This document shows, in pieces, positions 8,829 through 17,945 of a stretch of DNA of 64,000 nucleotides. The stretch comes from JBBQYD01 sp942493075. Lineage in GTDB: Bacteria > Verrucomicrobiota > Verrucomicrobiia > Limisphaerales > UBA8199. The stretch is from the NCBI GenBank assembly GCA_942493075.1, contig OW818681.1:1736001-1800000 (forward strand), read 5' to 3'. Numbering within the stretch: position 1 is the stretch's first letter; the number at the start of each line of letters is the position of its first letter. A program made the position numbers and the translations under genes. Below the pieces are notes generated by a model that saw only the letters and a list, made by a program, of their open reading frames with translations, searched no databases and had not been told where the DNA came from.

Positions 8829-9602
8829 ATGAAGAACTGTTTCGTTTCACGGAACTCTCATGCCTCGGGTGGCCATCCTGCTCGCTGCTGTGCAGGTTCC
8901 ATGGCTTTCACTTTGATTGAGCTTTTGGTTGTAATTGCGATCATCGCGATTCTGGCTGCAATGCTTTTGCCTGCGTTGGCTCGGGCCAAATCCCAGGCCA
9001 AGCGTATGCAGTGCGTGAATAACCAGCATCAAATCGGGCTGGCGTTCAAAATGTATGCCGACGACTCGAACGACTATCTGCCTATCCACAATGGATGGGC
9101 GGCAGTCGGAGGACAGCGCCCGACCAATGCCGTCACCAGCGGCAACGCCTATGACTACGGCGGTACCGAAGGCGAGACAAACCGCCCGCTCAACAAGTAC
9201 GCGGCCAAAGCGGTCTTCCGGTGTCCTGCGGATCGAGGAGACGTGCTTAACCCCACTGCCAAAACCTGCTGGGATGGTTGGGGGAACAGCTATCTCATAG
9301 CTTGGAGCGACGGGTTCCGGGTTAAACGCGTTACTGGAAGCGCTGGCAGATTCTACGCGGTCAGCCTTCCAATGAAGTACAATGAAATTGCTCGCAAGCC
9401 CGCCACAAAAATTATACAGGGTGATTGGCCCTGGCACGCCAACCGAGTCATCAGCGACACGCGCAGCGAATGGCATAACGTGCGTGGCCGCCGCTCTGAA
9501 GCCATGCTTTTCGGGGACGCACACGTGGAGTTTTATAAATTTCCACCCGATGCGCAGGTAGCAAATGGGGCGGCGCCTGACCCTAACTTCCTTTACTGGT
9601 AG
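8829..9602 (+). CDS. Prepilin-like protein with type IV N-methylation helix
   Basis: 257 residues. After a basic/Cys-rich leader comes AFTLIELLVVIAIIAILAA, the hydrophobic N-terminal helix of type II secretion/type IV pseudopilins, with the conserved Glu at +5. The rest is a soluble domain with CVNNQHQIGLAFKMYADD after the helix and FGDAHVEFYKF near the end, the H-x9-DG type of planctomycete and verrucomicrobial orphan pseudopilins. An internal ATG at 8901 would leave only Met-Ala before FTLIE; the longer start at 8829 gives a normal leader. The residue before the cleavage Phe is Ala rather than the usual Gly. It stands alone, without pilus assembly genes, between two very large secreted proteins, so a role in surface display or secretion of neighbours is possible but unproven. 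Confidence 0.82.
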   Translation: MKNCFVSRNSHASGGHPARCCAGSMAFTLIELLVVIAIIAILAAMLLPALARAKSQAKRMQCVNNQHQIGLAFKMYADDSNDYLPIHNGWAAVGGQRPTNAVTSGNAYDYGGTEGETNRPLNKYAAKAVFRCPADRGDVLNPTAKTCWDGWGNSYLIAWSDGFRVKRVTGSAGRFYAVSLPMKYNEIARKPATKIIQGDWPWHANRVISDTRSEWHNVRGRRSEAMLFGDAHVEFYKFPPDAQVANGAAPDPNFLYW

Positions 9603-9633
9603 GAGCCACACTGGTTCGATTGGCGCTGTGGTC

Positions 9634-12600
9634 ATGAGATACCTGCTTCTTAGTTTATTGGTTATGACTGGGGCGACGCTCGCCCCGGCGGCGAGCATCC
9701 TCAGCCCCACTGGTGCGGGCTACTTGAGCGTGACAGCAAATGCTCAGTACAATTCTTCATTCGGTCCGCAAAATTTGTTCAACATCGACGTGACCGGTTT
9801 ACAGCCGGGGAGTTCCACCGGATCGAGTTCTGATTGGGCCGTCACCGGCACAGGCCCGGGTTACGTCGAGTTTGAGCTGGATGATGTTTACGAAGTTGCA
9901 TCCCTCTTTTATGCCCAGCGTGTTGGCGCCGTGCCCACCCTGGACAAAGTGGACCGCATTAGTATTTGGGCCCGAAGTTCAGCACCGTTTATGGCCGCTG
10001 ACCCGGGTAGCATTCCGCTGGAAACTTTGACAATCACCAACAAGCAATCAGCGGTGTGGGTGGAGTACGCTCTGAGCAAGTCGATCACGGGACGCTATTT
10101 CCTTTTGAGATTCGAACAAACGCCCGCGATGGGCGGCAATATTGGCGGAAATGAATTGCGATTGGGCGGGGCTGCCCCCGATGTTCAACCCCCGACTGTC
10201 AATTTTCTCTACCCTGAGTCTGATGCGACGCTACGTCGATTGAGCACAATCGAGATCAATTTCAGCGAGCCTGTTGGTGGAGTTGATGCGTCTGATCTGC
10301 TCATCAACGGTCTTCCAGCAACGGGCATTTCCTCAGCCGGCGCCGTTCAATTTCTGTTCAACGTTCCGTCACTTTCTTCCGGGCCAGTCTCAGTAACGTG
10401 GAGTGCCAATCATGGTATTCACGACCTCGGCAGCCATTCCAATGCTTTCGCGGGGGGCAGTTGGGCTTATACGCTGGAACCGAGTGATCCGGCACCAACA
10501 AATGTCATCATCTCCGAGTTCCTGGCCTCTAACAGCGGCACGCGAGCGAATTCATTGCACGACGAATTGGGCAATGCTCCGGATTGGATCGAACTGTTCA
10601 ATCCTACTGCTGGCTCCGTAGAGCTCTCCGGTTGGTTTCTAACGGATAACTCGGACAAGCCCGGAAAGTGGTCTTTTCCTCCAAAGCTCCTTGCGCCGGG
10701 AGAATACCTGGTGGTGTTCGCATCCGGACGCAATACCAACGTGAACGGTCAATTGCACAGCAGTTTTAAGATCTCAGCAAGCGGGGGGTATCTGGGGCTG
10801 CATGACCCTGCCTCCAATGTTGTTTCCTCTTTCGCACCTTACCCGCCGCAAACTCCGGATATCTCATTCGGGCGCGAGAGGATCAACGCGACCCAAACGA
10901 GGTATTTCGAAGTCACCACGCCAGGCTCGGCTAACGCAGATGGAGGAACTGGGGCTGCGCCAGATGTGCAGTTTTCCCGGTCGAGCCGCACGTTTCAGGA
11001 GCCCTTTCTCCTGACTCTTGCAACGGATAACCCGGATTGTGAGATACACTATCTGTTGGTAAAGACAAATGTTCCACAGGGGGCGCCGGCTGCGGTGCGC
11101 ATACCCGATATCGATTCTCCCAGGTATGAAGGGCCGATCATGGTAGATGGTACTGTTCAGGTTCGAGCGCGGGCGTTCTCCAGGCAGGCTGGAGTGCTCC
11201 CGGGTGCTATAGGCAGCTCCAGTTTTATTAGGATCTCTCCCGGTGCCGCTGGTTTTCATTCTGACCTTCCGGTCATCCTCATGGAAAGCCTGGGGGGCGG
11301 CGAGATCCCGCATGATTATGATCAGCAGTTTATCGTCATGGTATTTGAACCTGCCAATGGACGGGCGTCTTTGACCAATCTCCCAACACTGGCGACGAGC
11401 GCTGGCGTCAACGTGCGGGGACGCAGCACGGCCACATTCCCTAAATCCAGTTTTTCGATCGAAACCTGGGATGAGTTTAACGATGATCGTGATGTCCCAT
11501 TCTGCGGCCTCCCAGAAGAATCGGATTGGGTTCTGTATGCTCCAAACTGTTTTGACCTCCCGTTGTTGCACAATCCGTTGATGCACCAGTTGGGGCGCGA
11601 TATGGGACAATACGCTCCGCGTACAAGGTTTGCGGAGGTTTTCCTGAATACAGGCGGCGGGCCAATAGCGTTTGCCCCACCGGCGGGCGGTGACTACAAC
11701 GGAGTTTATGTCGTTGAGGAAAAGATCAAACGCGATGCCAACCGGGTCAACATCTCGTCTCTCGATCCGGCTGAGACCGCAGAGCCGGAGGTAACAGGCG
11801 GCTACCTGTTCAAGTTCGATGAGCCCGATCCTGATGAGTTTACTTTTGATGCCGGTGGTATTGCGGCGCCGGGATCAAGTTTCATCTATGAATATCCGGA
11901 CGGGGATGAGATGGTCGGTGCTCTGCGGCTGGCACAAAACCAGTATCTGACGAACTATCTCAATGCGCTCGCTGCCGCGCTTCGTGCCCCGGACTGGACT
12001 AACACGGTAACAGGGTATGCGCGTTACCTGGATGTCGAAGCAGCGATCGATCACCACTTGATCAATGTACTCGGACTGAATGTGGATGCCTTTCGTCTCA
12101 GTTCCTATCTGCATAAGCCTCGCAATGCAAAGCTTAAGCTGGGTCCTCAGTGGGACTTCGATCGCGCTTTGGGCACGAGTCGCGGTGATGACCGGGCGTT
12201 CAACCCCCGTTCCTGGCGTGGCATCAATTACGACTTCAGCACCGATTTCTTCAATCCATCGGGGTACTACAATAACGCGTGGTATCACCGCTTATTCCAT
12301 GACCCGGATTTTTGGCAGCGCTATATAGATCGGTATCAAGGTCTGCGGGACAGACTCTGGACCACAAACGTCTTATTCGCTGTCGTAGATGGTTTGGCCG
12401 GCCAGGTGCGTGCAGCTCATGGGCGTGAGGTCGCCCGATGGGGCGGAAATGGCCCTTCAGATACTTCGCCTCGATCCGGTGTGGTTTCTGCCAATGGCTA
12501 TTCCTACGATTTTGGCCCAGCGGGCAGCTACCAAGGGGAAGTAGACTTTCTAAAGACCTGGATTGCAGATCGGCTGGATTTCATGGACACCAATTTCGTG

Positions 12601-13125
12601 GCCTTGCCCCGACTTGGAACCGCGAGTGGTTTTGTGACGAATCCGTTATCACTGGCCATCAACGGACCCGCAACAGGCAGGATGGTCTATTACACATTGG
12701 ATGGAACAGATCCCCGCGCACCAGGCGGTGCGGTTTCATCCGGCGCAAAGGTTTATGCCGGAGCTCTTGTGTTAACCAACGATGCCAGGTTATTGGTCCG
12801 CGCCTGGGATGCCGGTCATAGAAACCTGACAGGGGCTCATAACCCGCCAATTTCCAGCTCATGGTCCGGCATGGTTGAAGGCACGTATCTCTTCAACCGG
12901 CCGGTGATTGATAGCCGGGTGGCTGGGCAACAACTGATTCTCAGTTTTGAGGCGTTTGCCAACTGCTCCTATACACTTGAGACGTCGGAGGAGCTAGGCG
13001 GGCAATGGGTGCCCTTGAATAGTTTTGCCTCGCGTGCGACCAACCATGTCGTGTCCGTAGCGGATACTCTTGAACCTTCAAAACGGTTTTACCGTCTGGA
13101 AGTATCGTTCTCTTTTTCGGAATAA
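9634..13125 (+). CDS. Secreted CotH-kinase-family protein with LTD and discoidin-like domains
   Basis: 1163 residues from the ATG at 9634, which is followed at once by a signal peptide (MRYLLLSLLVMTGATLAPAA); an upstream in-frame start at 9565 would overlap the previous gene. Domains in order: the same ~160-residue discoidin-like module as in the lectin protein (22-185), an Ig-like/SbsA-like domain (185-287), a lamin-tail domain (289-410; IISEFLASNSG, DWIELFNP), a chitobiase-C-like domain (430-520), a CotH domain (545-985; NVRGRSTATFPKSSF, YNGVYVVEEKIKRD, GPQWDFDRALG), another chitobiase-C-like domain, and a C-terminal segment ending KRFYRLEVS. CotH of Bacillus spores is an atypical protein kinase acting on coat proteins; the target of secreted bacterial homologues is unknown. 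It lies 31 nt after the pseudopilin gene and 16 nt before GH38. Confidence 0.85.
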   Translation: MRYLLLSLLVMTGATLAPAASILSPTGAGYLSVTANAQYNSSFGPQNLFNIDVTGLQPGSSTGSSSDWAVTGTGPGYVEFELDDVYEVASLFYAQRVGAVPTLDKVDRISIWARSSAPFMAADPGSIPLETLTITNKQSAVWVEYALSKSITGRYFLLRFEQTPAMGGNIGGNELRLGGAAPDVQPPTVNFLYPESDATLRRLSTIEINFSEPVGGVDASDLLINGLPATGISSAGAVQFLFNVPSLSSGPVSVTWSANHGIHDLGSHSNAFAGGSWAYTLEPSDPAPTNVIISEFLASNSGTRANSLHDELGNAPDWIELFNPTAGSVELSGWFLTDNSDKPGKWSFPPKLLAPGEYLVVFASGRNTNVNGQLHSSFKISASGGYLGLHDPASNVVSSFAPYPPQTPDISFGRERINATQTRYFEVTTPGSANADGGTGAAPDVQFSRSSRTFQEPFLLTLATDNPDCEIHYLLVKTNVPQGAPAAVRIPDIDSPRYEGPIMVDGTVQVRARAFSRQAGVLPGAIGSSSFIRISPGAAGFHSDLPVILMESLGGGEIPHDYDQQFIVMVFEPANGRASLTNLPTLATSAGVNVRGRSTATFPKSSFSIETWDEFNDDRDVPFCGLPEESDWVLYAPNCFDLPLLHNPLMHQLGRDMGQYAPRTRFAEVFLNTGGGPIAFAPPAGGDYNGVYVVEEKIKRDANRVNISSLDPAETAEPEVTGGYLFKFDEPDPDEFTFDAGGIAAPGSSFIYEYPDGDEMVGALRLAQNQYLTNYLNALAAALRAPDWTNTVTGYARYLDVEAAIDHHLINVLGLNVDAFRLSSYLHKPRNAKLKLGPQWDFDRALGTSRGDDRAFNPRSWRGINYDFSTDFFNPSGYYNNAWYHRLFHDPDFWQRYIDRYQGLRDRLWTTNVLFAVVDGLAGQVRAAHGREVARWGGNGPSDTSPRSGVVSANGYSYDFGPAGSYQGEVDFLKTWIADRLDFMDTNFVALPRLGTASGFVTNPLSLAINGPATGRMVYYTLDGTDPRAPGGAVSSGAKVYAGALVLTNDARLLVRAWDAGHRNLTGAHNPPISSSWSGMVEGTYLFNRPVIDSRVAGQQLILSFEAFANCSYTLETSEELGGQWVPLNSFASRATNHVVSVADTLEPSKRFYRLEVSFSFSE

Positions 13126-13141
13126 AGCATCACAACCCACC

Positions 13142-16100
13142 ATGACCACCCGTACCCAAAAATGCCTTTGTTGGCTGGCCTTATGGGCCACCGTTTCCAT
13201 CTCTGCCGTTACGGCTGCCGAGAGTGTTGTCTGGCAGATAGGCAAAGCAGACAAAGACTACAGTGAGTTCGCCATCGCGCGAAACTATCCAGCGTATCAG
13301 GCGCATTTCGGAAATCGCCCGACCGTTTTCGAGCCTGGCCGGAGCGATCCAGGCCGAGATTGGCCTTTCATCCAACCCGGCCCGGCGGATTCATGGGCTG
13401 GCAGCAGGATTCATCCCTTCACGATTCGTTTCGCCTTACCCGAGGCCCCCAGGGGTGCTTTTGTTCTGCGTGTTGACTTGGTGGATGTTCAATGGGGCAG
13501 CGCGCCGATCTTGTCCGTTGAAATCGGCGATCGCAAGGGCCTATTTCCACTTCACTCCGGGGGAGGGGATGGATCGCTATCGAATCCGGCTTTAGGGAAA
13601 AACCAACGGATTGAGCTGGCGCTGCCCGCGAACTGTTTTCGGCAGGGCACAAACGAGATCGTGCTCGCTTCTACAGAGGGCTCCTGGATTCTTTATGATG
13701 CCGTCAGTCTGTCTAATGATCCTGAGGTGGACACCACAGCTCCTCAGATTCGGAGCCTGGCAGTAGAACCGACTCCCTTCTACCTGCGTGAGAAAGGCAA
13801 GGTGCGCCGCTCACTGAACGTTACTGTAGTGCCGAGCGCACCCGCTGCCGGAGTTAAATTGCAGGTGGAAGTCGGCAAGGATCGTGCCGAGTATCCGATT
13901 TCCGGTTTGGCAGGTTCGGCCGGTTATACAACGCAGGTCACGGTGCCGGACTCTTCGCGGCCATTTGAAGTGAGAATAACCGCCAACGCAGGCGGTCCCA
14001 GTAAGAGCACGACTGTGGAAGTTAAACCAGGAGTGAAGTGGAAGGTCTTTGTCGCGGCGAGTGCCCACACCGATATCGGCTATACGGACCTTCAACCAAA
14101 ATGCGTCGAACGTCACAACGAGAACACCGATAAAGCCCTTGAGTTGATGGAAAAGTATCCTGATTTCAAATGGAACCTCGAAGTTGGGTGGCAGGCCGAA
14201 AATTACCTGGATGCCCGGCAAGGGGTTAAGCGTGATCAATTCTTGAAGTTCGCCAAATCGGGCCGCCTTGGCGTTCAGGCCCTTTACTGTAACTTGCTGA
14301 CGGGTTTGGCGAGCCATGAGGCTGCGTGCCGTCTCACGTGGTTGGCGCATGACCTTAAGAACAAGTATGGCATTCCGTTTCGAAGCGCGATGATCAGCGA
14401 TGTGCCAACCCAGGAGGCTACTATGCCTACACTGCTGGCCAACGCAGGCATCCGCTATTTCAGCAGCGGCATTAATAACGATCGGGCGTATCCGTTTGAC
14501 CAGATGCAGCAGCAGAGCCCCTGCTGGTGGGAAGGCCCGGATGGAACCAAGGTGCTCATGTTCTATGCCACCAGCTACGCCCAGGCCAGCGGGATGGGAC
14601 TGGATACTTCGTTGGAAGCAGCCACTTCCCGGATTCAGGCTCACCTGCTCAGGTTGCAGTCGCGCACAAATTATCCGTATGACGCCACATTCCTGCACGG
14701 GGGTGTTGGAGATAACAGCCAGGTCAGCCCGCGCCTGATTGACATTGTTCGTGCCTGGAATGAAAAGTATGAGGCGCCGAAGCTCATCCTGTCGCACAAC
14801 GCCGAGTTCTTTGAGTACATTGAAAAGCGGTTCTCAGATAAGCTCCCGACTTTTCGTGGCAGTGCTGGCAGCTATTGGGAGGATGGAGCCGCTTCATCGG
14901 CTGCGGAAACTGCCCTATGCCGCCAAGCGAAGGAAACACTCGGCACCGCTGAACAGTTGATTGCTTTCAACAACTTCTTGCAGCCCAAAGCGGAGTATCC
15001 AAAGCAGGAAATCTACAATGCATGGCGGAACTGCTTCCTCTACGACGAACACACTTGGGGGGCACATTGCTCCATCAGCCAGCCCGATACGGAGTTCACT
15101 AAAGGCCAATGGCGAATCAAGGCCCAGTTTGCCATAGACGCCAAGCAACAGGCTGACGCTCTTGCTGCTCGCGCCTCTACCGGCTTGGCTTCGCTCGTGA
15201 CAACCGATGGACGCTCGTTGGTAGTGTTCAATCCTGCGAGTTGGTCGCGGACCGAGGTGGTGGAACTTCAGTTGCCCCGAGACACCTCCATTGCTGATGC
15301 CAGTGTGCCTGTATGCGAGGATGGCAGCCGAACTTTTGCATTGGTTAAGAATGTCCCAGCTTCCGGATACCGCGTGCTCAAGCTTGGATCAAGGCAGGCG
15401 GCTATTGCCAAGCCCGATAATGGAACGGCTCTTGAGAGCGCGTTTTACCGTATGGAGTTCGATCCTTCCAGCGGCGCGGTGGTGGGGCTCTTCGACAAGG
15501 AACTCAAGCGTGAGTTGGTTGATCCTGCGGCGCCGGCCCGCTTGAACCAGTACATGTATGTTCAAGGCGGGAAAGGCAGCCGGATTGTAATGAACCCGAA
15601 GAATCCGGAGCCGGAGCTGACAATTTCCTCGCCACAGAAGGCCAGCCTGAAGCGGGTCCGCCTGGGAGAGTTGGGGGAGCGGATGATTATTGAAACCTCT
15701 GGCACCATGGCGCCGAAGATTATCACAGAGGTAACCGTGTGGAACCACCTCCGCAGGGTGGACATCGTCAACCGTCTCACGAAGACTGAGACGTATGAAA
15801 AGGAAGCGGTGTATTTTGCTTTTCCGTTCGCCGCCAACCAGCCAACCTTCCGTTATGAATGCCCGGCTGGAATCGTCAATGCCAACACAGACATGCTTCC
15901 TGGCGCATGCCTGGATTGGTTTGCGGTGCAGCATTTTGTTGAGATTGAAAGCGGCGATGTCGCAATCGCGTGGGCCACACCAGACGCGCCGCTTGTTTGT
16001 TTCCAGGACATCAATCGGGGCAAATGGATGCGAGAGCTACCCATGCGCAACGGGCATCTCTACGCCTATGTGATGAACAATTACTGGCACACCAACTATA

Positions 16101-16519
16101 AGGCGGGGCAGGGCGGCGAGCATGTTTTCCGCTTCTCCATAACGAGCCGCGCTAAGTCGGACAACGCGGCTTCGGCCCAGTTCGGTTGGGCGGCTTCCAA
16201 CCCGTTTGTCGCGGTTCCGGTCGATGGTCCGATGCGCGGCCGCCTTCCGGGCGATTCCGCAAGCTTGATATCCATCGACGAGCCCGGCGTTTTGCTGATT
16301 GGTGCCAAGCAAGCCGATTCAGGGACCGGCTTGGTGTTGCGCTTATGGGAGGTGAGTGGGAAACCGACGACTGCCCACATTCACCTGAATCATCTTCCGG
16401 TAAGCACAGCCACGGCCTGCAATCTGGTGGAGGAACCACAAGGGAAGCTGAAGGTAAAAGATAACACGGTCGCGGTGCCCTTGCGGGGCTCTGGGTTGGC
16501 AACGGTCCTGATTAAATAA
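13142..16519 (+). CDS. Secreted GH38-type alpha-mannosidase
   Basis: 1125 residues from ATG 13142, which opens a signal peptide (cleavage after VTAA); an upstream in-frame ATG at 13070 lies inside the CotH gene and is not used here. Residues ~30-190 form a beta-sandwich-like N-terminal domain. The GH38 catalytic domain begins with AASAHTDIGYTD (His309 and Asp311 as zinc ligands) and contains MISDVPTQEATMPTLL with Asp420 in the position of the catalytic nucleophile, then HGGVGDNSQ. A GH38-type C-terminal beta domain follows (YRMEFDPSSGAVVGLFDKEL). It is a second, diverged relative of the partial gene at 1-1122. The product should release mannose from alpha-mannosides outside the cytoplasm. The MFS porter follows after 19 nt. 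Confidence 0.85.
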   Translation: MTTRTQKCLCWLALWATVSISAVTAAESVVWQIGKADKDYSEFAIARNYPAYQAHFGNRPTVFEPGRSDPGRDWPFIQPGPADSWAGSRIHPFTIRFALPEAPRGAFVLRVDLVDVQWGSAPILSVEIGDRKGLFPLHSGGGDGSLSNPALGKNQRIELALPANCFRQGTNEIVLASTEGSWILYDAVSLSNDPEVDTTAPQIRSLAVEPTPFYLREKGKVRRSLNVTVVPSAPAAGVKLQVEVGKDRAEYPISGLAGSAGYTTQVTVPDSSRPFEVRITANAGGPSKSTTVEVKPGVKWKVFVAASAHTDIGYTDLQPKCVERHNENTDKALELMEKYPDFKWNLEVGWQAENYLDARQGVKRDQFLKFAKSGRLGVQALYCNLLTGLASHEAACRLTWLAHDLKNKYGIPFRSAMISDVPTQEATMPTLLANAGIRYFSSGINNDRAYPFDQMQQQSPCWWEGPDGTKVLMFYATSYAQASGMGLDTSLEAATSRIQAHLLRLQSRTNYPYDATFLHGGVGDNSQVSPRLIDIVRAWNEKYEAPKLILSHNAEFFEYIEKRFSDKLPTFRGSAGSYWEDGAASSAAETALCRQAKETLGTAEQLIAFNNFLQPKAEYPKQEIYNAWRNCFLYDEHTWGAHCSISQPDTEFTKGQWRIKAQFAIDAKQQADALAARASTGLASLVTTDGRSLVVFNPASWSRTEVVELQLPRDTSIADASVPVCEDGSRTFALVKNVPASGYRVLKLGSRQAAIAKPDNGTALESAFYRMEFDPSSGAVVGLFDKELKRELVDPAAPARLNQYMYVQGGKGSRIVMNPKNPEPELTISSPQKASLKRVRLGELGERMIIETSGTMAPKIITEVTVWNHLRRVDIVNRLTKTETYEKEAVYFAFPFAANQPTFRYECPAGIVNANTDMLPGACLDWFAVQHFVEIESGDVAIAWATPDAPLVCFQDINRGKWMRELPMRNGHLYAYVMNNYWHTNYKAGQGGEHVFRFSITSRAKSDNAASAQFGWAASNPFVAVPVDGPMRGRLPGDSASLISIDEPGVLLIGAKQADSGTGLVLRLWEVSGKPTTAHIHLNHLPVSTATACNLVEEPQGKLKVKDNTVAVPLRGSGLATVLIK

Positions 16520-16538
16520 CCTTTTCGAAAATCTCTGT

Positions 16539-17945
16539 ATGGCAGCAAACAACGTTACAACCTCCTCGGACCCCACAGCAAACCTCGCCCCGCCGGGCGG
16601 TTCTCTCCAGCCCCTGTTACTGGTCGCCCTGGTCGCGATTTTTGGAGGGTTTTTATTCGGATACGACACTGCGGTGATCAACGGGGCAAATCAATACCTA
16701 AAGGCCCATTTCAATCTGACTCCATGGCAGGAAGGTCTGGCCGGGGCAAGCGCCATCCTGGGTTGCATTCCCGGTGCTATGTTCGCCGGCTTTCTTAGTG
16801 ACCGGTATGGACGCCGCAAGGTCCTCTTTATTTGCGCCATCCTATATGCGGTTTCCGGGCTCCTGTCGGCAGTCCCTCGCACGTTCACCGAATTCCTCGC
16901 CGCCCGTTTTGTGAGCGGGCTTGGTATCGGGGCGTCCTCGATGATCTGCCCTGTGTATATTGCCGAAATGGCCCCCAAGGCGTGGCGGGGGCGCCTGGGT
17001 TCTATGTTTCAGCTTGGCATTGTTAGCGGCATTTTCCTGACTCTCTTTATCAACGCCCGTATTCAGGGCCTCGGAAATGAAACCTGGAACACCACAACGG
17101 GGTGGCGATGGATGCTCGGCGCGGAGGTCGTGCCTGCCATGTTCCTGCTCGGCTTGCTCTTCCTTGTGCAGGAAAGTCCTCGATGGCTGCTCCAGGCTGG
17201 CCGCGAGACCCAGGCGCGGACGATTCTCGAGCGGATCGGCGGCGCTGCCCATGCCAGCGAAGAAATCGCGGCCGTTCGGTCCGTTGTGGATCAAGAGGAC
17301 GGTGGTTTGCGAGAACTGTTCGCCGCACGTTTTCGGCGGCCGCTGCTGATCGCCATTTTGCTAATGGCCTTTTCGCAGTTCAGTGGAATCAACGCCATCA
17401 TGTACTACTCCACTAAAATCTTTACTACAGGTGGAGTAGGGGTGAATGATTCATTCACAGCTTCGACCATAATCGGTTTGGTTAACCTGCTGTTTACCTT
17501 TGTGGCCATTGCGTTGGTAGATAAGGCAGGGCGTCGTCCGCTGCTCCTCTTCGGGTTGAGCGTTCAGGTGATCGCACTTGGAGCCGTCGGTTTCATGTTC
17601 AAGTCAGGAGTGCACGGTCCGGGTTTGTTGGTTGCAATCGTCGTCTTCATCGCCGCGTTTGCGATGGCACTGGGGCCGATTCCATGGATTCTGTGCTCGG
17701 AGATCTTTCCGACACGGGTGCGTGGGCGTGCGATGTCTCTCGCAACTTTCGTGATTTGGACCTCCTGCTACATTGTGGCGCAGACTTTTCCGATGCTCAA
17801 CGACAGTCCCCGTGTTGGACCGGCCCTGACCTTTTGGGTTTATGCTGGTTGCAGCTTGCTTGGACTCATATTCGTAGCGGCGCTTGTCCCTGAAACCAAG
17901 GGGCGAAGCCTTGAAGACATCGAACGATCCTGGATTAAAAGATAA
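16539..17945 (+). CDS. MFS sugar porter (XylE/GalP type)
   Basis: 468 residues with 12 predicted membrane helices. Family marks are GGFLFGYDTAVINGA in helix 1, DRYGRRK between helices 2 and 3, ESPRWLL after helix 6, QFSGINAIMYYS in helix 7, DKAGRRPLLL, and the terminal VPETKGRSLEDIE. These are hallmarks of proton-coupled monosaccharide symporters of the inner membrane. Being directly between two alpha-mannosidase genes, its likely substrate is mannose, which the ROK kinase in the divergent operon could then phosphorylate. The stop codon abuts the next gene's ATG. No Shine-Dalgarno sequence is visible before ATG 16539. Confidence 0.92.
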   Translation: MAANNVTTSSDPTANLAPPGGSLQPLLLVALVAIFGGFLFGYDTAVINGANQYLKAHFNLTPWQEGLAGASAILGCIPGAMFAGFLSDRYGRRKVLFICAILYAVSGLLSAVPRTFTEFLAARFVSGLGIGASSMICPVYIAEMAPKAWRGRLGSMFQLGIVSGIFLTLFINARIQGLGNETWNTTTGWRWMLGAEVVPAMFLLGLLFLVQESPRWLLQAGRETQARTILERIGGAAHASEEIAAVRSVVDQEDGGLRELFAARFRRPLLIAILLMAFSQFSGINAIMYYSTKIFTTGGVGVNDSFTASTIIGLVNLLFTFVAIALVDKAGRRPLLLFGLSVQVIALGAVGFMFKSGVHGPGLLVAIVVFIAAFAMALGPIPWILCSEIFPTRVRGRAMSLATFVIWTSCYIVAQTFPMLNDSPRVGPALTFWVYAGCSLLGLIFVAALVPETKGRSLEDIERSWIKR

